From Paracoccus haematequi (GTDB lineage: Bacteria; Pseudomonadota; Alphaproteobacteria; Rhodobacterales; Rhodobacteraceae), in the NCBI GenBank assembly GCA_945881965.1, contig CAMCVS010000002.1:62001-126000 (forward strand): a stretch of 64,000 bases of DNA, given 5' to 3'. The position numbers and the translations under genes were made by a program. The notes beneath the pieces were generated by a model. That model saw only the letters and a list, made by a program, of their open reading frames with translations, did not search any database and was not told the DNA's origin. The stretch's first letter is position 1; every line of letters starts with the position of its first letter. Shown here in pieces: positions 26,154-34,867 of the stretch.

Positions 26154-27346
26154 CACAGAACCGCCTTTGGCCGTGGTCCCTGTTCGCTGCGCTGTTGGCC
26201 TCTGCGGGGCTGCCGATCTATATCCATGCGCCCAAGGCCTATGTGGACCTGTATGATGTGCCTTTGGGCGCATTGGGCGCAGTGCTGTTCGGGTTGCGGC
26301 TGTTTGATGTGGTGCAGGACCCGGTGCTGGGCCGGATCGCGGGACGGTTGCAGAACCCAAGGCTGGCCGCTGCGTTGTCCGTCGCGGTGATGGCGGCGGC
26401 GATGATCGGGCTGTTTGGTGTCACGCCGCCGATTGCGCCGTTGTGGTGGTTTGCCGTGATGCTGGCGCTGGTCTTCACCGCGTTTTCGTTCCTGACGATC
26501 CTGTTTTATGCAACGGGCGTGGTGCGCGCCGAGGCCATGGGGCCGCAGGGCCATGTCGTGCTGGCGCGCTGGCGCGAAACCGGGGCGCTGTTGGGCATCT
26601 GCGCGGCGTCAGTGGCGCCCTTGGTGCTGGGCGGGTTCGGTGGGTTCGCCTTGGCCTTTGCCGCGCTGGCCGTTGTCGCCGCCGTCGCGATGCGCGGCGA
26701 GTGGCAGCGCGCCGAGGTTGAGGACAGCGGGTTCGCCGTGGTGCTGGCCGATCCGGTCGCGCGGCGGCTATTGCTGACCGCGTTGTTGAACGCGGCCCCC
26801 GTCGCGGTCAGTTCCACGCTGTTCCTGTTCTTTGTCGAAAGCCTGTTGCAGGCACCGGGGGCGGAAGGCCCGCTGTTGTTGCTGTTCTTCCTGTCGGCGG
26901 CGATTGCCTCGCCCGTTTGGTCGCGGCTGGCGGAACGGCATGGCGCAAAGCGGATGCTGCTGGCGGGGATGGCGCTGTCGATTGTCACGTTTGCCTTTGC
27001 GCTGACGCTGGGTCCGGGGGATACGATTGCCTTCGCGGTGATCTGTGTCGCCTCTGGCGCGGCCTTGGGCGCGGACATGACGCTGTTGCCCGCACTGTTT
27101 GCCACCCGGATGGCGACCGTTGCGCCGGGGGCCTCGTCGGCCTTCGGGCTGTGGTCGTTCGTGTCGAAACTGGCGCTGGCGCTGGCGGCGATCACGCTGT
27201 TGCCGCTGTTGGACCGTGCCGGGTTCACGCCGGGGGCCGCGAATGACGCAGGTGCGTTGCGCGCGCTGCTTTTGGCCTATGCCGGCCTGCCCTGCCTGTT
27301 GAAAATCGCCGCAATCCTGCTGCTTGCCAAAACCAAAGAGGTCTGA
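26150..27346 (+). CDS. MFS transporter of the GPH/MFS_2 type
   Basis: A 398-residue membrane protein with about 12 helices. The N-terminal half has YIHAPKAYVDLYDVPLGALGAVLFGLRLFDVVQDPVLG, typical of the glycoside-pentoside-hexuronide:cation symporter group (MFS_2). I start at the GTG at 26150, which overlaps the DUF1365 stop by four bases; the longer frame start has no support. The equivalent gene sits at the same place in the recalled RpoE operon of R. sphaeroides. A lipid-related cargo is more likely than a sugar from the context, but this is a guess. Confidence 0.85.
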   Translation: MTQNRLWPWSLFAALLASAGLPIYIHAPKAYVDLYDVPLGALGAVLFGLRLFDVVQDPVLGRIAGRLQNPRLAAALSVAVMAAAMIGLFGVTPPIAPLWWFAVMLALVFTAFSFLTILFYATGVVRAEAMGPQGHVVLARWRETGALLGICAASVAPLVLGGFGGFALAFAALAVVAAVAMRGEWQRAEVEDSGFAVVLADPVARRLLLTALLNAAPVAVSSTLFLFFVESLLQAPGAEGPLLLLFFLSAAIASPVWSRLAERHGAKRMLLAGMALSIVTFAFALTLGPGDTIAFAVICVASGAALGADMTLLPALFATRMATVAPGASSAFGLWSFVSKLALALAAITLLPLLDRAGFTPGAANDAGALRALLLAYAGLPCLLKIAAILLLAKTKEV

Positions 27347-27350
27347 CGCC

Positions 27351-27926
27351 ATGGAACCGATCATCTATGCCTTGGCCGGAGCGGCCACCGTTCTTGGGGC
27401 AACCTGGGCGCGGGAACGCTTCGCGGATTTTCGCGCGCAACGCCCCGAGGATTACGCCAGCCACCAAGGCGAGGCGTTTGATCTGCGGCGGCACCTGAAC
27501 GGCGCGCTGATCTGCGAGGGCGTGATCTATGGCCCGACCGGGCGCGTCACCTCGCGGTTCGTGGGGGATTTTCTGGCGGAATGGCAGGGCAACCGCGGCG
27601 TGATGCGCGAGGTGTTCCGCTATGACAGCGGCGCGGAACAGCGGCGCGAATGGCGGCTGGACCTGGGCAATGACGGGCGTATCACCGCAATGGCGGATGA
27701 TGTGGTCGGCGCGGGCAGCGGCTGGCAGAAAGGCCCGACGGTGCAGTTGCTGTATCGGCTGCGCCTGCCGCAGGATGCGGGCGGGCATGTGTTGGACACC
27801 ACCGACTGGATGTATCTGGCCCCGAACGGGTCGATCATGAACCGCAGCCAATTCCGCAAATTCGGCATCAAGGTGGCCGAACTGGTCGCCACGATGCGTC
27901 CCGTAACCCCGCAGGTGTCAGCATGA
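27351..27926 (+). CDS. DUF3833 family protein
   Basis: A 191-residue protein with an N-terminal hydrophobic stretch (IIYALAGAATVLGATWA) and a lipocalin-like beta-rich body typical of DUF3833: HLNGALICEGVIYGPTGRVTSRF, EVFRYDSGAEQRREWRL and DTTDWMYLAPNGSIMNRSQFRKFGIKVAEL. Probably anchored in or exported across the inner membrane. Start at 27351 with AGAGG eight bases upstream. Fourth gene of the operon; a lipid-binding role fits the fold but is inferred. Confidence 0.85.
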   Translation: MEPIIYALAGAATVLGATWARERFADFRAQRPEDYASHQGEAFDLRRHLNGALICEGVIYGPTGRVTSRFVGDFLAEWQGNRGVMREVFRYDSGAEQRREWRLDLGNDGRITAMADDVVGAGSGWQKGPTVQLLYRLRLPQDAGGHVLDTTDWMYLAPNGSIMNRSQFRKFGIKVAELVATMRPVTPQVSA

Positions 27927-28648
27927 ACTTCGCAGGCAAGACCTATTGGCTGATCGGGGCGTCCGAAGGGCTGGGTGAGGCGCTTGCGCGCAAGATGGCG
28001 GCCCATGGCGCGCATCTGATCCTGTCGGCGCGCAATGCCGATAAACTGGCGGCGCTGGCCGCTGAATTGCCCCATGCGCGCGCCGTGCCCTGTGACGTGG
28101 CCAGCCGTGACAGCGTTGCGGCTGCTGCCGCCGAGGCCGGTCATATCGACGGTATGGTGTGGCTGGCGGGCGTCTATTGGCCGATGACGGCGCAAAAAGT
28201 CGATGCCGCACAGGCCGAGGCGATGGCGGATGTGAATTTCACCGGCGCGGTCCGGGCCGTGGCCGCCGTGCTGCCGCAGATGGTGGCGCGCGATGCGGGC
28301 CATATTGTGATCACCGGGTCGTTGTCGGGGTTCCGGGGACTGCCCGGTGCCATCGGCTATGCCGCGTCGAAGGCGGGGACGATGGTTCTTGCCGAAAGCC
28401 TGTATTGCGACCTGCACCGCAGCGGCGTGCGCGTGCAACTGGCCAATCCCGGCTTTATCAAGACGCGGCTGACCGCCAAGAACGACTTTGCCATGCCCTT
28501 CCTGATGACGCCCGAACAGGCCGCCGACCATATGCTGCGCCTGATGGCGTCGCGCCGGTTCAAATCCAGCTTTCCGGGCGCGTTTTCATGGCTGTTCCGG
28601 GGCGCACAGGTGCTGCCCGACTGGCTGTATTACCGCATCTTCGCCTGA
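27923..28648 (+). CDS. Short-chain dehydrogenase/reductase
   Basis: A 241-residue classical SDR. The cofactor loop is GASEGLG (12-18), slightly different from TGxxxGIG. The catalytic set is serine in TGSLSG (133/135), Y146 and K150 (GYAASK). The C-terminus (AADHMLRLMASRRFKSSFPG) is typical of membrane-associated SDRs acting on lipids. Four-base overlap with DUF3833; last gene of the RpoE-controlled operon. Substrate unknown. Confidence 0.9.
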   Translation: MNFAGKTYWLIGASEGLGEALARKMAAHGAHLILSARNADKLAALAAELPHARAVPCDVASRDSVAAAAAEAGHIDGMVWLAGVYWPMTAQKVDAAQAEAMADVNFTGAVRAVAAVLPQMVARDAGHIVITGSLSGFRGLPGAIGYAASKAGTMVLAESLYCDLHRSGVRVQLANPGFIKTRLTAKNDFAMPFLMTPEQAADHMLRLMASRRFKSSFPGAFSWLFRGAQVLPDWLYYRIFA

Positions 28649-28651
28649 AGG

Positions 28652-29791
28652 TCAGGCGACCGTCACGCGGTCCATATGCTGCGCCAGCGTGCCGATTTCG
28701 CCCAGCCATTCGGCCAGCAGCACCGGGTCCGACGGGGCCGCCGACACGCCGGGCGCAATGCGCCGTTCCAGCACCGCCGCGACCGCCAGCGCGACGGGCA
28801 CCGACACCAGCCGCCCCATTGCCGTGCCGCGTTCGTCGCCCCAGGCATCCATCACCCAGGTCTTGTGCCAGACAGCCTTGCCATCCCGTTCCGCCTTCAG
28901 GTCCACGATCAGCACCACGCGGTCGGCCTCGCCGTCGCCATAGCTGTTGTCGCGCCAGAACTGGTCCGACATGTCTTTCAGCCGCGCGTCGCCTGCGGGG
29001 CCTTGCAGCGTTTCGATTTCCGCAAACACCGGGGCCCAAGCCTGCGCCCAACCCGCCAACCGCAAGGTGCCGCGCACGAAGGTCTGCACCCGCCAGTCCG
29101 GGTCGAAATGGTATTGCGGGATGAACACATAGCTGTCGCGGTTCGGATACACCTCGAACTGTTCTGGGATGGGCAGCGGCGCGTCATAGGTCGTGATCGC
29201 GTTCCAGGGCCGGTCCACACGGAACTCGGCGAAATCCTTCAGCGACCGCGACGGTGACCGCAGCGCCTTGAGCACGCCCAAGGGTGACCACGAGAATTTG
29301 TATTTGAAATCATTGGCGACTTTGGGCACGCCGCCGCAATAGCTGAGAAAGGTCAGCACGTTATCCGGGTGATGCGCGCCGGATGCGCGATACGCCTGGA
29401 CCAGATCATGGGCCATCAGATGGTCGATACCGGGGTCCAGCCCGACCTCGTTGACAAAAGCCAGCCCCTTGGCACGCGCCGCCTCATCCAGCGCGCGCAT
29501 TTCCGGCGAGATATAGGAGGATGAGACGAAATCCGCCCCCGCCTCCAGACAGGCCGTGGCCAGCGCCACATGCATGTCGGCGGGCAGCATGGACACCACC
29601 ACATCGCCCGCCTGCAACGCCGCCGTCAGCGCCGCCAGATCAAAGGCGCGGATATCGCGGGCCAGATCGCCGACCTCGGCGCGGGCCTTGTCCACCGTGC
29701 GGTTCCAGACGGTGACGGGGTATCCCGCCTCCAGCAACCGCCGCAGACCGGGAATGGCCGACAGGCCGGTGCCGCACCAATGGATCGTCAT
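28652..29791 (-). CDS. Saccharopine dehydrogenase (glutamate-forming type)
   Basis: A 379-residue protein of the saccharopine dehydrogenase family that oxidises saccharopine to glutamate and 2-aminoadipate semialdehyde (the SDH half of plant and animal LKR/SDH). The N-terminal Rossmann fold begins immediately (CGTGLSAIPGLRRLLEAGY), and the family core NEVGLDPGIDHLMAHDLV lies at about 115-132. Strong AAGGAG precedes the start. Last gene of a three-gene operon with the lysine-type enzyme and a SemiSWEET. Carboxynorspermidine dehydrogenase is a related alternative, but the partner gene favours lysine breakdown. Confidence 0.88.
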   Translation of the reverse strand: MTIHWCGTGLSAIPGLRRLLEAGYPVTVWNRTVDKARAEVGDLARDIRAFDLAALTAALQAGDVVVSMLPADMHVALATACLEAGADFVSSSYISPEMRALDEAARAKGLAFVNEVGLDPGIDHLMAHDLVQAYRASGAHHPDNVLTFLSYCGGVPKVANDFKYKFSWSPLGVLKALRSPSRSLKDFAEFRVDRPWNAITTYDAPLPIPEQFEVYPNRDSYVFIPQYHFDPDWRVQTFVRGTLRLAGWAQAWAPVFAEIETLQGPAGDARLKDMSDQFWRDNSYGDGEADRVVLIVDLKAERDGKAVWHKTWVMDAWGDERGTAMGRLVSVPVALAVAAVLERRIAPGVSAAPSDPVLLAEWLGEIGTLAQHMDRVTVA

Positions 29792-29801
29792 GGAGTTCTC
29801 C

Positions 29802-30065
29802 TTAGCCGAATTTCAGTTTCGCCGCGACGATGGCGATCATGCAGGCGGTCGCCACCACATTGGCCAGAATGATAGGCCAGTCCATCACCAGAACGCCATA
29901 GACCAGCCACATGATGACAGTGGCCAGAAACAACAGATTGGCGGGCAGGGACAGTGACCGGCTATCGCCGGTGCGCCAGACCTGAATGGCCTGCGGCACC
30001 CAGGCCACCATGCCCAGCACCGCCGCGATATAACCGATGATCAGGGTCACGGTCACGTCAGACAC
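29802..30065 (-). CDS. SemiSWEET / PQ-loop small transporter
   Basis: An 87-residue protein with three transmembrane helices, one SWEET repeat. The PQ motif (P24-Q25 in VPQAIQVWRTGDSRSLSL) and the conserved pore asparagine (N69, ILANVVATACM) are present. SemiSWEETs dimerise and move small sugars, but PQ-loop proteins also move basic amino acids. The gene overlaps the end of the upstream lysine-type dehydrogenase by eight bases and is followed ten bases later by the second dehydrogenase, so it may handle lysine or a related compound. That assignment is inference. Confidence 0.88.
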   Translation of the reverse strand: MSDVTVTLIIGYIAAVLGMVAWVPQAIQVWRTGDSRSLSLPANLLFLATVIMWLVYGVLVMDWPIILANVVATACMIAIVAAKLKFG

Positions 30066-31113
30066 CCGCGATATGGTTCTGGAACGTCTTGAACGCGCGG
30101 CCCCACACGCCTTGATCCAGCGCGTCCAGTGTCAGAAGATGCGGCAAGAGTTGCCGCGCGAAATCCTCGGAACTTTCGCGGGGCAGCATGGATGGCAGGT
30201 TGTCGATCGCCATCACGTCGAGCGGCGGCGAGTCATGCACCCGGATCACCGGGTCATCCCATGTGGTGGTGCGGTCATAGACCTTGATCGGCGAGAAATG
30301 GGATGTGGGATCGCAGGCGATATCGCCAATCGCGGTCAGGCGGCGCGGTTGGGTCGCGGTGTCGGCGGGCACGAAGACCGGGCACCCCGGCATCGCAAGG
30401 ATGCTGTTAATGAAGATATCATGCGCCAGCACCTCCGGGAATGGCCCGCCATGCGCGGTCTCAGTCATATCCCAGCGGGTGACGGGGATCGCCAGCGCCT
30501 CGCACAGGTCCGCCGCGCCGCGTCCGACACGGCCCAGAGCGCCGATGACGATGGCATTTGGCCGCCGCCCGCCAAGCGTGTCCAGCGCGTCATCCAAAGC
30601 GCTGACCAGCGCGTCGCGGCTGCCATACACGCCCACTGGCCCGCATTTTTCGCCGTGCTGCTGCGCCAGCCAGGCCAGAACCGTCACCGCCGCCCCGGCA
30701 TAGCCCGCCCAATAACCAAAGGCGGCAACGCGCCGCCCGTCGTGATCAACGAGGTATTCCAGATCATACAGCGAGCCGCCCCCGGCCTTGAACCGCTGCA
30801 ACAACACGCGCCCCGCAGGCTGGCCCTTATAGGCGTGGCCGAACAGGATATGGCGGTGGACCAAGGGGGTGCCATCCTCGGGCAGTTCCTTGAGACCAAA
30901 GATGATCGCATCGCGCGGCGCGTCGGGCCATGACGCCATCGGCACGATATCGGCCCCTGCCGCGCGATAGCCGTCGATCGGAATGGCGCGATTGGGGCTG
31001 TCTTCGACCGTCAGGCGGATGCCGCTGGCGATCAGCGCGCGCGCGCCTTCGGGGGTCAGGCCGACGCGGTCCTCATTGAGGCGTTGTTCGGCGCGCAGCC
31101 AGAGATGGGTCAT
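30058..31113 (-). CDS. Saccharopine dehydrogenase (lysine-forming type) / lysine-ketoglutarate reductase
   Basis: A 351-residue protein of the alanine-dehydrogenase/transhydrogenase-like LYS1 group. The N-terminal AlaDh-type block is RAEQRLNEDRVGLTPEGARALIASG, and the NAD-binding fold is AIVIGALGRVGRGAADLCEAL (about 188-208). It condenses lysine with 2-oxoglutarate to saccharopine, or does the reverse. Together with the glutamate-forming enzyme downstream it makes a complete saccharopine route. First gene of the operon, CAGGAG before the ATG. Confidence 0.9.
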   Translation of the reverse strand: MTHLWLRAEQRLNEDRVGLTPEGARALIASGIRLTVEDSPNRAIPIDGYRAAGADIVPMASWPDAPRDAIIFGLKELPEDGTPLVHRHILFGHAYKGQPAGRVLLQRFKAGGGSLYDLEYLVDHDGRRVAAFGYWAGYAGAAVTVLAWLAQQHGEKCGPVGVYGSRDALVSALDDALDTLGGRRPNAIVIGALGRVGRGAADLCEALAIPVTRWDMTETAHGGPFPEVLAHDIFINSILAMPGCPVFVPADTATQPRRLTAIGDIACDPTSHFSPIKVYDRTTTWDDPVIRVHDSPPLDVMAIDNLPSMLPRESSEDFARQLLPHLLTLDALDQGVWGRAFKTFQNHIAGV

Positions 31114-31171
31114 GTTGGCACTCCTGTCACCGCGCCAGACTTAGCGCCGCCCGCGGGCGGGCGAAAGGGGG

Positions 31172-31819
31172 TCACAGATGGGTGCGGGCATAGCGCCGGT
31201 CGGGCCGGTCCAGATGCGGCACCGCGTTGAACTGCACCAGAATGGGGGTGCCCGCCACGGGATGCACCTGATGCAGCGAGGTGTTCATGATCGCCAGACA
31301 CGCATGCGCCATGGTCTGCATCGACAGGCCCATGACCTGCTGCATCACCATGCCGATCACCCCGCCCGACGTGACCACCAACGCAGGCCCTTGCCCCGCC
31401 GCGATATCCGCCAATGCGGCCCGCGTGCGGTTTTCGAAATCTGCAAATGTTTCCGGCGCGCCCGGAAGCTGATCGTTTTGCCATAGATCGAACAGGCGCG
31501 GCATATGGGCGGCAAAACCTTCGCGGTCTTCGGGATGCTTCAGGCCATGCACATCGGCGGCGATCTGCGCCATGCCGAAATAGGACAATTCGTTCAGCCG
31601 CGGGTCAACCTCGGGCACCAGCCCCATCCCCGCCGCCGTTTCCAGATGCCGCCGCAGCGACCCGGCATAGACCCGCATCACGGGTTCCTGCGTGTCGCGC
31701 AGATGTTCGCCCAGCCATTGCGCCTGCTGATGGCCAAGCGCGGACAGTTGGTCATAGCTGTGTTCATCGCGCGCGGCGGTGTTGGCCTGCCCGTGGCGGA
31801 TGAGGGTAATCGTGGTCAT
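31172..31819 (-). CDS. Histidine phosphatase family protein
   Basis: A 215-residue phosphoglycerate-mutase-like (branch 1) enzyme. The phosphorylated histidine is in LIRHGQ (H9); the second histidine pair partner is unclear, as the usual late H region reads VVTSGGVIGMVM, a variant seen in some family members. The start at 31819 has GGAGG six bases upstream. It stands just upstream of, and in the same direction as, the saccharopine operon, with 58 bases between. The substrate is unknown. Confidence 0.88.
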   Translation of the reverse strand: MTTITLIRHGQANTAARDEHSYDQLSALGHQQAQWLGEHLRDTQEPVMRVYAGSLRRHLETAAGMGLVPEVDPRLNELSYFGMAQIAADVHGLKHPEDREGFAAHMPRLFDLWQNDQLPGAPETFADFENRTRAALADIAAGQGPALVVTSGGVIGMVMQQVMGLSMQTMAHACLAIMNTSLHQVHPVAGTPILVQFNAVPHLDRPDRRYARTHL

Positions 31820-32040
31820 CGGAGCCTCCGTTTCCGGCGAGCTAGCGCGGCGATGTGACAGGTGCAAGACGGCTTGGCGGCGCTGCATCGGCGGACTGCC
31901 CGCGTCCGGCATCGGCCAGTCACCAAAATGTTGCAGGAAATCATTGACGTCACCGCCTGAACGCGCACTTGTAATGATAGGAGATTCGCTCACCGAAAGC
32001 GGACCCTGGCCCGGCACAAGGGCAAACGGGAGGAGAAAAC

Positions 32041-34014
32041 GTGGATAAGTCGTCTTTGGCGACGGGTGGGCTTTTGTCCATTCCGTCGCTTTTGCAGCGT
32101 AACGCGCAACAGTTCGCGGCCAAACCGGCCTATCGCGAAAAGGAATTCGGCATCTGGCAGACCTGGACCTGGGCCGAGGTGCAGGACGAAGTCGATGCGC
32201 TGGCGCTGGGGCTGATCAATCTGGGTGTGAACGAAGGCGATTTCATCGCCATCATCGGCAACAACCGGCCCCATCTGTATTGGTCCATGGTCGCCGCGCA
32301 ATCGGTGGGCGCGATCCCGGTGCCGCTGTATCAGGACGCCGCCGCCGAAGAGATGGCCTATGTGCTGGAACATTGCGGCGCGCGCTTTGCCATCGTCGAG
32401 GATCAGGAACAGGTGGACAAGGTGATCGAGGTGCAGGACCGCCTGCATCAATTCGAACACATGATCTATCTCGATCCCCGTGGCCTGCGGAAATACGACC
32501 ATCACAAGCTGCATGAATTTCGCCATGTGCAGGCACAGGGGCGCGCGGCGCGCGACGAATTCACCCCCGATCTGGCCGCGCGGCGCGCCAAGCTGGATTA
32601 TGCGTCGACCTGCGTGATGCTGTATACTTCGGGCACGACCGGCAAGCCCAAGGGCGTGGTGCTGTCGAACCGCAACATCATCGAAAGCGCGCGCAATTCC
32701 TGTGATTTCGACAATCTGCGCGTCGGCGAAGAGGTGCTGGCCTATCTGCCGATGGCATGGGTGGGCGATTTCATCTTTTCCATCGGGCAGGCCTATTGGT
32801 CAGGGTTCTGCGTCAACTGCCCCGAAAGCGCGGAAACCATGCAGACCGACCTGCGTGAGATCGGGCCGAGCTATTTCTTTGCCCCGCCCCGCGTGTTTGA
32901 AACCATGCTGACCACCGTGATGATCCGTATGGAAGACGCCAGTCCGATGAAGAAATGGCTGTTCGACCGGTTTATGGCGCTGGCGAAACGCGTTGGCCCC
33001 GCAATTCTGGATGGCAAGCCGGTGGGTGCGATGGACCGGGCCATGTATGCGCTGGGCAATATGTTGGTCTATGGCCCGCTGAAGAATACGCTGGGTTTTA
33101 CCAATATCCGCGTGGGATACACGGCGGGCGAGGCGATCGGGCCGGAAATTTTCAGCTTCTACCGCTCGCTCGGCATCAACCTGAAACAGTTGTATGGCCA
33201 GACCGAGGCGACGGTGTTCATCACCGTCCAGCCCGATGGCGAGGTGCGCGCCGATACCGTGGGCGTGCCAGCGCCCGGCGTGGAACTGCGGATCGCGGAC
33301 ACGGGCGAGGTGTTCTATCGTTCGCCCGGCGTGTTCGAATATTACTACAAGAACGCTGAAAGCACCGCGTCCACCAAGGATGCCGAGGGCTGGGTGGCCA
33401 CCGGCGACGCCGGTTTCATCGAACCCGGATCGGGTCATCTGCGCATCATCGACCGCGCGAAAGACGTGGGCAAGATGGCGGATGGCAGCCTGTTCGCGCC
33501 GAAATACGTGGAAAACAAGCTGAAATTTTATCCCAACATCCTCGAGGCCGTGGTGTTCGGCAACGCGCGCGACCGCTGCTGCGCCTTTATCAACATCGAC
33601 CTTGCTGCCGTGGGCAACTGGGCCGAACGCAACAACCTGTCCTATTCCGGCTATCAGGAACTGGCGGGCCACCCCAAGGTTCTGGACATGGTGCAGGCCC
33701 ATGTCGAGGAAGTGAACGCATCGGTCGCCGCCGACCCGATGCTGTCGGGCTGCCAGATCCACCGCTTTCTGATCCTGCACAAGGAACTCGATGCCGATGA
33801 CGGCGAAATGACCCGCACCCGCAAGGTGCGCCGCCGCATCATCGAGGACAAATATGCCGACCTGATCGGCGCCTTGTATGACGGATCGGCGCAGATTTCG
33901 ACCAAGACCGAAGTGACCTACGAGGATGGCCGCAAGGGGTACATCAGCGCGACGCTGACACTGCGCGATGCCCGCGTGTTCCCGGTGACAACGCAGAAGG
34001 TGGCGGCGGAATGA
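32041..34014 (+). CDS. AMP-binding long-chain acyl-CoA synthetase-like ligase
   Basis: A 657-residue adenylate-forming ligase of the long-chain-fatty-acid type. The P-loop motif YTSGTTGKPKG lies at about residues 195-205, GQTEAT at about 385, and the hinge region reads DAGFIEPGSGHLRIIDRAKD. It activates a carboxylic acid to the acyl-CoA through an acyl-AMP. The GTG start at 32041 follows GGGAGGAG. It is the first gene of an operon with a Liv-type ABC importer (four-base overlap with the ATPase gene), so the imported acid is probably its substrate. Confidence 0.92.
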   Translation: MDKSSLATGGLLSIPSLLQRNAQQFAAKPAYREKEFGIWQTWTWAEVQDEVDALALGLINLGVNEGDFIAIIGNNRPHLYWSMVAAQSVGAIPVPLYQDAAAEEMAYVLEHCGARFAIVEDQEQVDKVIEVQDRLHQFEHMIYLDPRGLRKYDHHKLHEFRHVQAQGRAARDEFTPDLAARRAKLDYASTCVMLYTSGTTGKPKGVVLSNRNIIESARNSCDFDNLRVGEEVLAYLPMAWVGDFIFSIGQAYWSGFCVNCPESAETMQTDLREIGPSYFFAPPRVFETMLTTVMIRMEDASPMKKWLFDRFMALAKRVGPAILDGKPVGAMDRAMYALGNMLVYGPLKNTLGFTNIRVGYTAGEAIGPEIFSFYRSLGINLKQLYGQTEATVFITVQPDGEVRADTVGVPAPGVELRIADTGEVFYRSPGVFEYYYKNAESTASTKDAEGWVATGDAGFIEPGSGHLRIIDRAKDVGKMADGSLFAPKYVENKLKFYPNILEAVVFGNARDRCCAFINIDLAAVGNWAERNNLSYSGYQELAGHPKVLDMVQAHVEEVNASVAADPMLSGCQIHRFLILHKELDADDGEMTRTRKVRRRIIEDKYADLIGALYDGSAQISTKTEVTYEDGRKGYISATLTLRDARVFPVTTQKVAAE

Positions 34015-34838
34015 ACGCACAGATGCACCCACAAGACGGCTATACCACCGCTGATGGCCGCAATATCGGCCCCGTGCTGATGGAGATGCGCAACATCACC
34101 CTGCGCTTTGGCGGGGTGAAGGCGATCACCGACATCAGTTTCGACATCCGCGAGGGTGAGATCCGCGCCATCATCGGCCCGAATGGCGCGGGCAAATCGT
34201 CGATGCTGAACGTGATTTCCGGCTTCTACGTGCCGCAGGATGGCGAGGTCTGGTACAAGGGCCAAAAGCGCCCGCCGATGAAACCGTTTCAGGTGGCGCG
34301 TCTGGGCATTGCCCGCACGTTCCAGAACATCGCGCTGTTCGAGGGCATGACGGTGCTGGACAACGTGATGACGGGCCGTCTGAACCACATGAAATCGGGC
34401 CTGATCGCGCAGGCGATCTGGAAAGGCCGCGCCGAGGCCGAAGAGGTGGCGAACCGCGAAGTCGTCGAAAAGGTCATCGACTTTCTGGAAATCCAGGCGA
34501 TCCGCAAGACGCCGGTGGCGCGCTTGCCCTATGGGTTGAAAAAGCGCGTCGAACTGGCGCGCGCGCTGGCGGCGGAACCGTCGCTGTTGTTGCTGGACGA
34601 ACCGATGGCGGGGATGAACGTCGAGGAAAAAGAGGACATGTCCCGCTTTATCCTGGACGTGAACGACGAGTTTGGCACTACGATCTGCCTGATCGAGCAC
34701 GACATGGGCGTGGTGATGGACCTGTCCGACCGCGTCGTGGTGATGGATTACGGCAAGAAAATCGGCGACGGCACCCCCGACGAGGTGCGCAGCAATCAAG
34801 CCGTGATCGACGCCTATCTGGGGGTGGCGCATGACTGA
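34011..34838 (+). CDS. Liv-type ABC transporter ATP-binding protein (LivG-like)
   Basis: A 275-residue ABC ATPase with Walker A GPNGAGKSS, Walker B LLLLDEPMAGM and the LivG-like C-terminal extension. The signature loop is unusual (LPYGLKKRVELARAL in place of LSYGxQRRLEIARAL), with two lysines. It powers a hydrophobic/branched-chain-type importer with the permeases, second ATPase and binding protein downstream. Overlaps the ligase gene by four bases. Confidence 0.93.
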   Translation: MNAQMHPQDGYTTADGRNIGPVLMEMRNITLRFGGVKAITDISFDIREGEIRAIIGPNGAGKSSMLNVISGFYVPQDGEVWYKGQKRPPMKPFQVARLGIARTFQNIALFEGMTVLDNVMTGRLNHMKSGLIAQAIWKGRAEAEEVANREVVEKVIDFLEIQAIRKTPVARLPYGLKKRVELARALAAEPSLLLLDEPMAGMNVEEKEDMSRFILDVNDEFGTTICLIEHDMGVVMDLSDRVVVMDYGKKIGDGTPDEVRSNQAVIDAYLGVAHD

Positions 34839-34867
34839 TTCGATCATCTTCGCAGGGAGGACTTAAC

